A DNA stretch of 43,299 nt. Source: Enterococcus avium ATCC 14025. GTDB taxonomy: Bacteria > Bacillota > Bacilli > Lactobacillales > Enterococcaceae. Within the stretch, counting starts at the first letter, position 1, and every line of letters starts with the position of its first letter. Positions 16,823 through 25,215 of the stretch are shown here, in pieces. A program made the translations under genes and the position numbers. The DNA is taken from positions 112,469 to 155,767 of the forward strand of contig NZ_KE136363.1 in NCBI RefSeq assembly GCF_000406965.1, read 5' to 3'. Below the pieces are notes generated by a model that saw nothing but the letters and a program-made list of their open reading frames with translations, was not told the DNA's origin and ran no database searches.

Positions 16823-18207
16823 CACAATTATTAAGAGAAAAATTTCATCATGATCAGTTCAGACCTGGCCAGCAGGAAATTATTGAGACGATCCTAAATG
16901 GAGAATCAGTGTTAGGAATGTTGCCGACAGGAACTGGCAAATCATTGTGTTATCAACTGCCTGGTTATTTAATAGATGGGACAGTAATCATTATTTCACC
17001 GCTTATTTCTTTAATGGAGGACCAAGTAGCTCAGTTGCAGCGACTTGGCGAAAAAAGAGCTGTAGCGCTCAATAGCTTGCTTTCTTCTTGGGAGAAGCAA
17101 TGGATTTTAAGTGAAATTCACCATTATAAATTTATTTTCATGAGTCCAGAAATGTTTTTGAGTAGCGAGGTCCAAAAGGCTTTACAGGCTGCCAGATTAG
17201 CGTTGATCGTGGTGGATGAAGCTCATTGTATCTCTCAGTGGGGAATCGATTTTCGACCAGAATATCTGAAAATAGCCGATGGTACTAAATTCATTGGCGG
17301 CCCTTTAGTTTTGGCATTGACAGCAACGGCTACACCGGCAGTTCGAATGGATATTCAAAGGCTATTGTTTAGAGAAAATCAAGCAAAGGAATTTATTTTT
17401 TCTGTTGACCGTCCTAATATCAGTTACTTTGTCTACCAAGAGACTAAATTGGAAAAGCTACAAGAACTGATAACGACCTTAGAGGGTTCCGGTATTATTT
17501 ATTGTGCTACTCGAAAAAAAGTTGAAGAACTGTATCAAACGTTTAAACACCAGCACGCGATTGCCTATTATCATGGTGGTTTAAGCGGTCAAGAACGACG
17601 AATGCTTCAGCAGCAATTTTTAGCAGACGATTTACGGATTTTGATTGCAACGAATGCATTTGGTATGGGGATTAACAAAGAAAATATTCGCTTTGTAATT
17701 CATTATGATTTGCCAGATTCGCCAGAGAACTATTTACAAGAGGTTGGTCGTGCCGGTAGAGATGGTCAGCCAAGTCAAGCAATTTTGTTATATGAAGCAG
17801 GTGATGAGTATATTCATCATTTTCTTCAGGAGCAAACCGATCAATCCAAAAAATTATTTGAGATCAAGCAACGAATGACTGATTTGGTCTTTGAAGATCC
17901 GTTAATAAAAAAATGGGAGCAATTTTTCCCCAACGAAAGCTCTCGCTTAATGGATTTATTAAGCCAACGAGGTAAGACTAAAAAAATTCAACTACAAAAA
18001 ATGTTGGATTATATTTCGACAAAGGAATGTCGTCGAGCTTTTTTGATCGCTTATTTTGGTGAAACATCCGCTGGGGAAAATCATAATTGCTGCGATAATG
18101 ATGGTGCTTTATTGAAGGCGAAACCAGTGAAACAGTTAAACAGTGAGGCCCACCTTTCTTGGGAAAAAATTATTCAAAAAATTTTTAAAAATGATGAGAA
18201 AGATTGA
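16813..18207 (+). CDS. recQ: ATP-dependent DNA helicase RecQ, short form
   Basis: A superfamily 2, 3'-5' DNA helicase of the RecQ group, 464 aa. Motifs seen are DQFRPGQQEII (motif 0), LPTGTGKSLCYQ (Walker A), VVDEAHCISQWG (DEAH), LALTATATP and the C-terminal QEVGRAGRDG. The zinc region is unusual: Cys406 (ECRRAFLIAYFGE) is followed by H424-N-C-C-D-N-D430 in place of the usual CxxCDxC, so the ligands may be Cys, His, Cys and Asp. There is no HRDC domain. ATG at 16813 overlaps the end of ypbB. Confidence 0.92.
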   Translation: MDLTQLLREKFHHDQFRPGQQEIIETILNGESVLGMLPTGTGKSLCYQLPGYLIDGTVIIISPLISLMEDQVAQLQRLGEKRAVALNSLLSSWEKQWILSEIHHYKFIFMSPEMFLSSEVQKALQAARLALIVVDEAHCISQWGIDFRPEYLKIADGTKFIGGPLVLALTATATPAVRMDIQRLLFRENQAKEFIFSVDRPNISYFVYQETKLEKLQELITTLEGSGIIYCATRKKVEELYQTFKHQHAIAYYHGGLSGQERRMLQQQFLADDLRILIATNAFGMGINKENIRFVIHYDLPDSPENYLQEVGRAGRDGQPSQAILLYEAGDEYIHHFLQEQTDQSKKLFEIKQRMTDLVFEDPLIKKWEQFFPNESSRLMDLLSQRGKTKKIQLQKMLDYISTKECRRAFLIAYFGETSAGENHNCCDNDGALLKAKPVKQLNSEAHLSWEKIIQKIFKNDEKD

Positions 18208-18234
18208 AAATTGACGCCACATTTTCAAGAGCTA

Positions 18235-18243
18235 TGGTATAAT
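18235..18243 (+). promoter_or_regulatory. Extended -10 promoter for the LysM protein gene
   Basis: TGGTATAAT gives a TG extension and a consensus -10 (18238-18243). A TTGACG lies 21 bases upstream, too far for a standard -35, so the extended -10 is probably the main signal. Confidence 0.6.
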
Positions 18244-18275
18244 ACATGGCGATAGCATTTAGGAGGTTAGAGAAA

Positions 18276-18929
18276 TTGAGTAGAAAAGATCGCTATAACG
18301 ATACGAACAACGAACCGTGGGATCAACATATTTACGAATCTGATAGTGAAGAAGAAACCTATTCACGCAGCCAGTCTCGTCGTAGTGGTGGTGGAAACAA
18401 AGGTGGCGGAAATACGAAATTCTTGACGATTCTAGTCGCATTATTATTAGCCCTTATTTTGATTCCAGCTGGTGCCTTTTTCTGGATTACTCGTGATAAC
18501 GACAAGCCAGCAGCCTCTCCTGAAAGTACGACTCAGGTATCAAAGGTTTCTTCAACAGAAAAGTCAAGCACCGAAGAAAGTAGTACAGAAGAAAGCACAT
18601 CTTCAACTGATTCAGAAGCAAATCAACAAGAGCAGCAACAAGCCGCTGATCAGCAAGCACAGCAACAAGCTGCAGCTGAATCTCAGGCAGCCGCAGAGGC
18701 ACAAGCGCAAGCAGAAGCATCACGTTCTGCAGCCGCAGCGCAACAAACAACACCATCTTCAAGTACAACGAATGATGCAAACGCACAATACGGTACAGTT
18801 CAAGCAGGTGAAGGTCCACAACAAATTGCTGGACGCTATGGCTTGAGTGTCGATGAATTTTTAAGACTGAATGGGATGGATAGAAGCAATTTCTATTTTG
18901 ATCCAGGTCAACAAGTGCGTATTAAATAA
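18276..18929 (+). CDS. Membrane protein with C-terminal LysM domain (YpbE-like)
   Basis: A 217-residue protein: a charged cytoplasmic N-terminus, one membrane helix at about 48-71, a long Ser/Thr/Glu then Gln/Ala-rich linker and a C-terminal LysM domain (about 172-217, with AGEGPQQIAGRYGLSVDEF and FDPGQQVRIK) that binds peptidoglycan. The layout and the position after recQ match Bacillus YpbE. The linker is low-complexity and probably spans the wall. I start at TTG 18276 because AGGAGG lies 9 bases upstream; an ATG at 18246 has no such site. No catalytic domain is present. Confidence 0.85.
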   Translation: MSRKDRYNDTNNEPWDQHIYESDSEEETYSRSQSRRSGGGNKGGGNTKFLTILVALLLALILIPAGAFFWITRDNDKPAASPESTTQVSKVSSTEKSSTEESSTEESTSSTDSEANQQEQQQAADQQAQQQAAAESQAAAEAQAQAEASRSAAAAQQTTPSSSTTNDANAQYGTVQAGEGPQQIAGRYGLSVDEFLRLNGMDRSNFYFDPGQQVRIK

Positions 18930-18941
18930 TTTGAATACTTT

Positions 18942-18970
18942 GCCGTAATCGCTAGCGATTACGGCTTATT
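18942..18970 (+). terminator. Terminator after the LysM gene
   Basis: GCCGTAATCG and CGATTACGGC form a perfect 10-bp stem with a 4-base loop, followed by TTATTTATT. Confidence 0.75.
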
Positions 18971-18990
18971 TATTGAAAAGAGGCAGAAAC

Positions 18991-19662
18991 ATGGAAAAAA
19001 TTTCAATTGCAATCGACGGTCCCGCATCGTCTGGTAAAAGCACCGTAGCAAAAATTTTAGCGAGTGACTTTCATTTTATTTATGTGGATACGGGTGCGAT
19101 GTACCGAGCTATAACTTTTTTAGCAATCAAACACAATATTGCATTTTCAGATGAAGATGGTTTAGCCGAATTAACAAAAAAGTATCCAATCACCTTCAAG
19201 CAATCTGCTCATGGACAACTTGTCTTCGCTGATGATGAAGAGATCACACAGGCAATTAGACAGCCGGACGTGACGGGGGCTGTTTCTGAGGTATCCGCTC
19301 ATGGAAAAGTTCGTGAAGAATTAGTCGAAGCGCAAAGAAAGCTAGCTCAAGTCGGCGGTGTTGTCATGGATGGTCGTGATATTGGTACAACCGTACTGCC
19401 GCAAGCAGAAGTGAAAATTTTTCTAGTCGCAAGTGTTGACGAACGAGCACAACGTCGATATAAGGAAAATCAAGAAAAAGGAATAGAGATGGATTTTGAA
19501 GCGATTAAAGAGGCCATTGCTAAGCGAGATTATTTGGATTCGCATCGGGAAGTTTCGCCTCTTATTCAGGCAGAAGATGCTGAATTGGTCGATACGACTG
19601 GAATGTCGATTGAACAGGTAGTAACGAAGATTAAAGAGGTAATCCAGTCAAAAGGTTTCTAA
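18991..19662 (+). CDS. cmk: Cytidylate kinase
   Basis: CMP/dCMP kinase of pyrimidine salvage. The P-loop [12 protein letters not shown] is at residues 10-21, followed by [12 protein letters not shown], the substrate-binding [13 protein letters not shown] and the arginine-rich lid ([10 protein letters not shown]). Length 223 aa is normal. The ATG at 18991 is preceded by AAGAGG; an upstream in-frame TTG is within that ribosome site. cmk-rpsA is a widely conserved pair. A terminator separates them here, so rpsA probably has its own promoter. Confidence 0.95.
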   Translation: MEKISIAIDGPASSGKSTVAKILASDFHFIYVDTGAMYRAITFLAIKHNIAFSDEDGLAELTKKYPITFKQSAHGQLVFADDEEITQAIRQPDVTGAVSEVSAHGKVREELVEAQRKLAQVGGVVMDGRDIGTTVLPQAEVKIFLVASVDERAQRRYKENQEKGIEMDFEAIKEAIAKRDYLDSHREVSPLIQAEDAELVDTTGMSIEQVVTKIKEVIQSKGF

Positions 19663-19684
19663 ATTTTGGATAAAAACGATAAAT

Positions 19685-19737
19685 AAAGCGAATTTCTTTC
19701 AATTTTTTAGAAAAAAAGAAGAAATCGCTTTATTTTT
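19685..19737 (+). terminator. Terminator after cmk
   Basis: A long hairpin with outer arms AAAGCGA/TCGCTTT and inner TTTCTT/AAGAAA, followed by TATTTTT. Confidence 0.65.
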
Positions 19738-19808
19738 CATGTGGATTCATCTAAAATAGGATATGTAGTGCAGTTTACGCAGAATTGTTGGTAAGGAGGA
19801 CAAACGAC

Positions 19809-21029
19809 ATGACAGATTTAGAACAAAATTCGATGGATAACGAGAATGTTTCCATGGAAGCAGCAATGGAAAGTGTGAATGAAGTTCAAGTTGGCGATAT
19901 TGTTAAAGGCGAGGTGCTTGCCTTAGAAGATAAACAAGTTATCGTTGGTATTGAAGGTGCGGGAGTAGAAGGTGTTGTTCCTGCTAAAGAGCTTTCAACT
20001 TTACCTGTTGAAGATATCAATGAAGAAGTCAAGGTTGGCGATATTCTTGATTTAGTCGTTATCTCTTCTATTGGAAAAGACAAAGAAAATGGAAGTTATC
20101 TCCTTTCTAAACGCCGCCTAGACGCGAAGAAAGTTTGGGAAGATATTGAGAAAGAATTCCAAGATGGAAAAATCATCGAAGCACCAGTAACCAGCAGCGT
20201 TAAAGGTGGTTTGGTAGTTGATGTAGGAGTGCGCGGATTTGTACCTGCTTCAATGATTGATGACCATTTTGTAGATGATTTTTCGGTATATACTGGAAAA
20301 ACATTGAAATTTAAAATTATTGAAATCGAACCTTCTGAGAATCGTTTGATTCTATCTCATAAAGCAGTTGTTGAAGCGGAGAAAGCTGAGAAGAAAAAGG
20401 AAATCTTAGCAGACTTGTATGAAGGTCAAGTTATCAAAGGACAAGTTGCTCGTTTGACAGACTTTGGCGCGTTCATTGATCTTGGTGGCATCGACGGATT
20501 GGTTCATGTGTCAGAGATTTCTCACAGTCATGTGGCAAAACCTGCTGATGTATTAAGCGTTGGTGATGAAGTAGAAGTTCAAGTCCTTTCTGTTGATCCA
20601 GAAAAAGAACGGATTTCATTATCTATCAAAGCGAATCTGCCTGGACCTTGGACAGATATTGAAGAAAAAGCGGCTCCAGGTTCTGTACTTGAAGGAACTG
20701 TGAAACGTTTGACCAGTTTTGGTGCATTTGTTGAAATTTTCCCAGGTGTTGAGGGCTTAGTGCATATCTCTCAGATCTCTCACAAACATATTGCAACTCC
20801 TCACGAAGTGTTGCATGAAGGCGACCAAGTACAGGTGAAAGTTTTAGAAGTACATCCTGAGGACCATCGTGTGGCTCTTTCAATTAAAGCATTAGAAGAG
20901 AAACCAGAAGAAGCAAAACCAGAGCCGGTGGAAGAAGACTCATATGAGTTGCCAGAAGAAAATACTGGTTTCACAATGGGTGATATTTTAGGCGATGCTT
21001 TAAATGAAGATTCAGAAGAACAAGAATAG
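19809..21029 (+). CDS. rpsA: Ribosomal protein S1 homologue (four S1 domains)
   Basis: A 406-residue protein of the Gram-positive S1 / YpfD type. Four S1 RNA-binding domains begin near residues 29, 115, 206 and 292. The last two are the best conserved: ARLTDFGAFIDLGGIDGLVH and KRLTSFGAFVEIFPGVEGLV. It lacks the two N-terminal ribosome-docking domains of Escherichia S1 and ends in an acidic tail. AGGAGG precedes the ATG at 19809; an outer start at 19785 is upstream of that site and unlikely. It probably aids mRNA loading or stability; the gene order cmk-rpsA-der-hup is typical of Firmicutes. Confidence 0.93.
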   Translation: MTDLEQNSMDNENVSMEAAMESVNEVQVGDIVKGEVLALEDKQVIVGIEGAGVEGVVPAKELSTLPVEDINEEVKVGDILDLVVISSIGKDKENGSYLLSKRRLDAKKVWEDIEKEFQDGKIIEAPVTSSVKGGLVVDVGVRGFVPASMIDDHFVDDFSVYTGKTLKFKIIEIEPSENRLILSHKAVVEAEKAEKKKEILADLYEGQVIKGQVARLTDFGAFIDLGGIDGLVHVSEISHSHVAKPADVLSVGDEVEVQVLSVDPEKERISLSIKANLPGPWTDIEEKAAPGSVLEGTVKRLTSFGAFVEIFPGVEGLVHISQISHKHIATPHEVLHEGDQVQVKVLEVHPEDHRVALSIKALEEKPEEAKPEPVEEDSYELPEENTGFTMGDILGDALNEDSEEQE

Positions 21030-21038
21030 AAATCATTC

Positions 21039-21066
21039 AAGACGTGCTTTAGCACGTCTTTTTTGT
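21039..21066 (+). terminator. Terminator after rpsA
   Basis: AAGACGTGC and GCACGTCTT form a tight hairpin, followed by a T run. It is a strong intrinsic terminator. Confidence 0.88.
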
Positions 21067-21115
21067 CTGGTCCGTTTTCAGCATAAATGAATACCTTATA
21101 TTTTAATGAAAATGG

Positions 21116-21144
21116 CTCCTTCTCTTGCAAGAAGGAGTTTTCTT
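21116..21144 (+). terminator. Second terminator-like hairpin before der
   Basis: CTCCTTCT (21116-21123) pairs with AGAAGGAG (21130-21137), followed by TTTTCTT. It may back up the rpsA terminator or act in a der leader. Confidence 0.5.
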
Positions 21145-21265
21145 AGTTAAACTAAAGAGAATTTGGAAAAAGCACCGGCATTTTTAGAATGTCGGGTATC
21201 TGCTGTATCTCTCAGATGATTTTTTTCTAGTAGAAAAGTAATTAATAGAAACGAGGAGTTAAATT

Positions 21266-22576
21266 ATGTCAAATCCTACAATTGCAATTGTTGGTCGTCC
21301 AAATGTCGGTAAATCAACATTGTTTAATCGGATCGCTGGAGAGCGCATTTCGATCGTTGAAGATACTCCAGGTGTTACACGCGACCGGATCTATGCAAAA
21401 GGCGAGTGGCTAGACCACGAATTTTCAATTATTGACACCGGCGGAATTGATATTGGTGATGAACCATTTATGGAGCAGATTAAACAACAGGCACAGATCG
21501 CTATCGATGAAGCGGATGTCATTTTACTTGTTGCGAGCGGAAAAGAAGGCGTCACTGATGCCGACGAAGCTGTTGCTAAAATCTTGTATCGTAGTAAAAA
21601 ACCGATTATCTTGATGGTTAATAAGGTCGATAATCCTGAAATGCGAAACGATATCTACGAATTTTATTCACTGGGTTTAGGCGAACCGTACCCTGTATCA
21701 GGAAGCCATGGGCTCGGCTTGGGAGATGTACTGGATGAAGCAGTCAAACATTTCCCAGCAGATAATGAAGAGGATGAAGACCAGTCAATCAAATTTAGTT
21801 TGATCGGCCGTCCAAATGTTGGTAAATCTTCTTTGATTAACGCTATTTTAGGTGAAGATCGTGTCATTGTTTCTGATATTGAAGGAACGACTCGTGACGC
21901 GATTGATACAAAATTTGTTGGTGAAAATGGCCAAGAGTTTACGATGATTGATACTGCCGGAATGAGAAAACGTGGGAAAGTTTACGAAAACACTGAGAAA
22001 TATTCTGTGATGCGTGCAATGCGTGCCATCGATCGCTCAGATGTCGTTCTCGTCGTTTTAAATGGAGAAGAAGGCATTCGGGAGCAAGATAAGCGAATTG
22101 CTGGATATGCCCATGAAGCGGGCCGTGGAGTGATTATTGTCGTTAATAAATGGGATTTGGTAAAAAAAGATACCAATACCATGAAAGAATTTGAGGAAGA
22201 GATTCGTGATGAGTTTGCCTACTTAGATTATGCACCAATCGTCTTTGTGTCTGCTATAACGAAGCAACGATTGAACAAGATTCCGATGATGATTGAAGAA
22301 GTCAGCATGAATCAAAACTTACGAATTCCTTCATCTGTCTTGAATGATATCATCATGGATGCGGTAGCGATCAATCCGACACCAACAGATAAAGGCAAAC
22401 GTTTGAAGATTTTTTATGCTACTCAGGTTGCGGTAAAGCCACCAACTTTTGTTGTATTTGTGAATGAAGAAGAACTGATGCATTTTTCATATGCGCGCTT
22501 TTTAGAGAATCAAATTCGAAAAGCTTTTGAATTTGAAGGAACACCGATAAAAATAATCGCCCGCAGAAGAAAATAA
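21266..22576 (+). CDS. der: Ribosome biogenesis GTPase Der (EngA)
   Basis: Tandem-GTPase protein needed for 50S subunit maturation, 436 aa. The first G domain has GRPNVGKST at residues 9-17, DTGG as G3 and MVNKVD as G4. The second has GRPNVGKSS at about 181-189, DTAG as G3 and VVNKWD as G4. A C-terminal KH-like domain ends the protein with basic RRRK. The ATG at 21266 has CGAGGAG upstream. Confidence 0.97.
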   Translation: MSNPTIAIVGRPNVGKSTLFNRIAGERISIVEDTPGVTRDRIYAKGEWLDHEFSIIDTGGIDIGDEPFMEQIKQQAQIAIDEADVILLVASGKEGVTDADEAVAKILYRSKKPIILMVNKVDNPEMRNDIYEFYSLGLGEPYPVSGSHGLGLGDVLDEAVKHFPADNEEDEDQSIKFSLIGRPNVGKSSLINAILGEDRVIVSDIEGTTRDAIDTKFVGENGQEFTMIDTAGMRKRGKVYENTEKYSVMRAMRAIDRSDVVLVVLNGEEGIREQDKRIAGYAHEAGRGVIIVVNKWDLVKKDTNTMKEFEEEIRDEFAYLDYAPIVFVSAITKQRLNKIPMMIEEVSMNQNLRIPSSVLNDIIMDAVAINPTPTDKGKRLKIFYATQVAVKPPTFVVFVNEEELMHFSYARFLENQIRKAFEFEGTPIKIIARRRK

Positions 22577-22666
22577 GGTATTTTATCATACTTTTATTTT
22601 GCTGACAACAGATTTCACTGAATGATAAAACAACCATGAATTTTATGCCATTAATCGCTAAAAACC

Positions 22667-22695
22667 TTGCTAACATAAGGTTCTTATGCTATCGT
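22667..22695 (+). promoter_or_regulatory. Candidate promoter for hup
   Basis: TTGCTA (22667-22672) and TATCGT (22690-22695) are spaced by 17 bases. A start near 22702 would leave a leader of about 105 nt holding two hairpins. Confidence 0.4.
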
Positions 22696-22703
22696 TATAA
22701 CAG

Positions 22704-22777
22704 AATATTGACCAAATCAATATTTCTTTACTGATGACTGGACCACTCAGTTTATCAGTTGATGTTTTTAACATCAA
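22704..22777 (+). promoter_or_regulatory. Two perfect hairpins in the hup leader
   Basis: AATATTGA (22704-22711) pairs with TCAATATT (22717-22724) over 5 bases. TTGATGTT (22759-22766) pairs with AACATCAA (22770-22777) over 3 bases, ending 13 bp before the AGGAGGTG ribosome site. They could be mRNA-stabilising structures or operators. Neither has a T run, so they are not terminators. Confidence 0.5.
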
Positions 22778-22806
22778 TACTCATTTCTCAGGAGGTGAAT
22801 TCATTC

Positions 22807-23082
22807 ATGGCAAACAAAGCAGAATTGATCGAAAAAGTTGCAGCAGCTACTGACTTAACTAAGAAAGACGCTACAGCTGCTGTCGATGCTGTATTTTCAA
22901 CTATCCAAGACGCATTAGCTGAAGGTGAAAAAGTTCAGTTGATCGGCTTTGGTAACTTTGAAGTACGTGAACGTGCGGCCCGCAAAGGACGTAACCCACA
23001 AACTGGTGAAGAAATCGAAATTCCAGCAAGCAAAGTACCTGCATTCAAACCAGGTAAAGCGCTAAAAGATGCAGTTAAATAA
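22807..23082 (+). CDS. hup: DNA-binding protein HU
   Basis: A 91-residue nucleoid protein of the HU/IHF family that binds and bends DNA with little sequence preference. Family residues are [17 protein letters not shown] at the start, the [20 protein letters not shown] core and the DNA-intercalating arm around [20 protein letters not shown]. The ATG at 22807 has AGGAGGTG upstream; an earlier in-frame ATG lies outside the family length. Codon use looks biased to common codons, as expected for an abundant protein. Confidence 0.97.
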   Translation: MANKAELIEKVAAATDLTKKDATAAVDAVFSTIQDALAEGEKVQLIGFGNFEVRERAARKGRNPQTGEEIEIPASKVPAFKPGKALKDAVK

Positions 23083-23095
23083 TTTTTGCTGCTGA

Positions 23096-23130
23096 AACCG
23101 TTGTGACTCTAAAGTCGCAACGGTTTTTTT
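23096..23130 (+). terminator. Terminator after hup
   Basis: AACCGTTGTGACT and AGTCGCAACGGTT form a long stem with one mismatch and a CTAA loop, followed by a T run. Confidence 0.88.
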
Positions 23131-23256
23131 CTCTAAAAATAGAACTAAGATTATTTGAATCTTATTTCCGCGAAGAATCGTTATTTCACTCAATTTTTAA
23201 CTTATTTTTCATTTTACGAAAGGCTTTGCTTACGATAGAATAATAAAGAGGATTTA

Positions 23257-24006
23257 ATGAAAAAGAAGAAGGTGGGTGAAGCGATGTCGAAGGAGAAATT
23301 GTACTATGTACCAAAAAATGATTCTTGGCATTCATATGAATTTCTTGCACAAAGACAAAATGATCCTAAGTGGCGACAAGCTTTTTTGGAGGCAGAAGCA
23401 CAAATAGAAAGAGAAGATAAAAAGAGGAAGCGGCGCAACTTTATCATATTATTAATATCAGTTCCACTAATACTCATCGGTGTGATGGTTGGATTATATT
23501 TCTACGGGTCCTCCGATGATGAAGTTATTCCAAAGCGGGAAATAAGTTTAAATGATTCTACAGGTGTGTCAACAGAAACAACTGCTGAATCATCAACAGT
23601 TGATACGTCGAGTATTGGACAGGTATTGACTACACCTTGGGGAGAACAGGTAACGGTCCTGCGTATCTTGTCAAATGGTGAACGGGTAATTAAGGAGGGT
23701 TATTCGCCATCAGATTTAAATAACGATGGTGTGCTCACCTTTGAGGAATTGTCTCAGGTGGAAGAGCGGGCAAATCAACAACCGTATCAACAGACACCAC
23801 AACAAGGACAGAATTATTATCAGCAACAAACACCGCAGCAGGGTCAAAACAATCAGCAACAACAGATCCCGCAGCAAGAACAAAATCAACAGCAAACGCC
23901 GCAAGGAAATCAAGGCGTTCAATCAAATCAATCAAATGGAGAACAAAACCCTTCGAATCAAGAAACGCCAGTCCAGGACCAACAGCAAACACCACAAAAT
24001 CAATAA
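23257..24006 (+). CDS. Unrecognised membrane protein with one EF-hand loop and a Gln-rich tail
   Basis: I do not recognise this 249-residue protein. It has a polar, basic cytoplasmic N-terminus with KNDSWHSYEFLAQRQNDPKW near residue 20 and a membrane helix at about 61-83. A Ser/Thr-rich stretch and a small domain (GQVLTTPWGEQVTVLRILSNG, about 121-141) follow. Residues 153-164, D-L-N-N-D-G-V-L-T-F-E-E, fit the EF-hand calcium loop at every ligand position. The tail from about 174 is made of degenerate TPQQGQN/QQQ repeats and is probably unstructured. AGAGG precedes the ATG at 23257; a second in-frame ATG at 23284 also has a fair site (GGTGGGTG). The single EF-hand outside the membrane suggests calcium-dependent folding or wall contact; this is inference. 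Confidence 0.7.
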   Translation: MKKKKVGEAMSKEKLYYVPKNDSWHSYEFLAQRQNDPKWRQAFLEAEAQIEREDKKRKRRNFIILLISVPLILIGVMVGLYFYGSSDDEVIPKREISLNDSTGVSTETTAESSTVDTSSIGQVLTTPWGEQVTVLRILSNGERVIKEGYSPSDLNNDGVLTFEELSQVEERANQQPYQQTPQQGQNYYQQQTPQQGQNNQQQQIPQQEQNQQQTPQGNQGVQSNQSNGEQNPSNQETPVQDQQQTPQNQ

Positions 24007-24097
24007 GTCATATAATTTATGTGTAGTGAGTTTTCAATCTATTCAAAAATATAGAAACTTGAAAGATTTTGAGGAATATCCTAGAAATAACTATCAG

Positions 24098-24129
24098 CCT
24101 TTCGCAGATTTGTTGCGGGAGGTTTTTTT
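24098..24129 (+). terminator. Terminator before the DHQS-like operon
   Basis: CCTTTCGCA pairs with TGCGGGAGG (two G-T pairs), followed by a run of seven T. Confidence 0.65.
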
Positions 24130-24162
24130 GTAGTATAAAATGAAGTAAACGGGGTGAACGTG

Positions 24163-25215
24163 ATGGAAGTAACATACCGAAACAAACTTCAGGAGACGCG
24201 AATCACGTATGGTGAAACCGTCGCTTCAATGATGCGCAAAAAAGATTTGGAAAATAAACAGATTCTATTTTGCGGCAACCAGCGTTATTATGATTTATAC
24301 GCGGAAAAGTTAAGACAATTTATTCCAAAATCAAGTACACATGATTGGTTCATCACGCCGAATAATCGCTATTGCAATACTATGGATAATTTTCAAGAGC
24401 TGATTCACTTTCTGGAACGGTTTAGTCGGCAAAAGGAAACGATTTTTCTTGGAATTGGTAATGAAGGGGTAATAGAACTGTTAGGATTTACTCACCATGT
24501 GACAAACTTTGATACCGAGCTGTGCTTTTTACCAGTTTCGCTGAGATCCTTTGCTCAAAGTCTCTCGTTTGTTGATCAAATTCTCTCAGAAAAAAATTTA
24601 ATGACAGTCATGGAGATTGAAGAGGTGCCTCAAAGCATCCTATTTGATCATACCTTAGCAGATCAGCAAAAAACCGGCAAAATGGTGGATCTATTGACGT
24701 TGATTCGCTGTGGAATCGTTTGTGATTACCCTTTTTTACAAAGTCTGTATGTAAATTTTCCTACCAGCGAGGCGCTTTTGCAGCAGTCATTCTCGGCGTT
24801 TAGCGAAAGACTGATCAATTATTATCAAACCAACAGTCAACAGCTCAATGATTTCGGGAAAACCTTTGAGAAAGCTTTTTTTCAAACGGAAAACGGCTCG
24901 CTGCTGTCAAATAGTATGAAAACAATGTTCGGTCTATTGTTTGAATTGGCATGGAATGTTTCAGCAAGTAATCTTCATTTCAATTTCAAAAATTTTATGA
25001 TATGGTTGGTGCAATTAGGTTTTCCAATCATTGTACCAGAAGGCATTTCGCTGGCTGATTATGGTCAGCAGGTGATTGCACTAGCAAAAGAAAAACCACT
25101 GGCGGGATTAATTCAAGTCGGTGAAGTCGGAATGAAAAAGGTTCCGACGCAAAAAGAATTACTTCAAACATTTGAAATATATCAAAAAATCGTTACAGAG
25201 ATCAGGGGAGAATAG
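24163..25215 (+). CDS. Degenerate 3-dehydroquinate-synthase-like protein
   Basis: A 350-residue protein that follows the outline of AroB / DHQ synthase-like folds but lacks the active site. Correspondences I see: ITYGETVASMM with the N-terminal nucleotide-fold strand; FLGIGNEGVIELLGF with the AroB GGGxxGDxxGF motif; FLPVSLRSFAQSLSFVD with PTTLLAQVDSSVGGK; and LNDFGKTFEKAF with LNxGHTFGHAIE. In the last, both metal-binding histidines are replaced (HTFGH becomes KTFEK), and the nearby HGE is SNS. So DHQ synthase activity is unlikely. Start ATG 24163 follows GGGGTG. The gene runs into ypiA with no gap. In Bacillus, ypiA-ypiB follow the aro/trp/his/tyr genes, so this may be a repurposed relic of aroB. 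Confidence 0.6.
   Translation: MEVTYRNKLQETRITYGETVASMMRKKDLENKQILFCGNQRYYDLYAEKLRQFIPKSSTHDWFITPNNRYCNTMDNFQELIHFLERFSRQKETIFLGIGNEGVIELLGFTHHVTNFDTELCFLPVSLRSFAQSLSFVDQILSEKNLMTVMEIEEVPQSILFDHTLADQQKTGKMVDLLTLIRCGIVCDYPFLQSLYVNFPTSEALLQQSFSAFSERLINYYQTNSQQLNDFGKTFEKAFFQTENGSLLSNSMKTMFGLLFELAWNVSASNLHFNFKNFMIWLVQLGFPIIVPEGISLADYGQQVIALAKEKPLAGLIQVGEVGMKKVPTQKELLQTFEIYQKIVTEIRGE

Noticed and set aside
18199-18243. TTGACG as -35 for the LysM gene promoter
   Set aside because: The spacer to TATAAT is 21 bases, too long; the extended -10 explains the site better.
22581-22630. TTTTATCAT/ATGATAAAA inverted repeat after der as a terminator
   Set aside because: The loop is 32 bases and no T run follows, so termination is not supported.
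23770-23930. Repeated CAGCAA/CACCGCAG-rich stretch, CRISPR-like at first sight
   Set aside because: It is the in-frame Gln/Pro-rich repeat of the EF-hand protein; the units are degenerate and there are no spacers.
24163-25215. Functional 3-dehydroquinate synthase (aroB)
   Set aside because: The metal-binding HxxxH and adjacent motifs are replaced, so a catalytic call is not supported.
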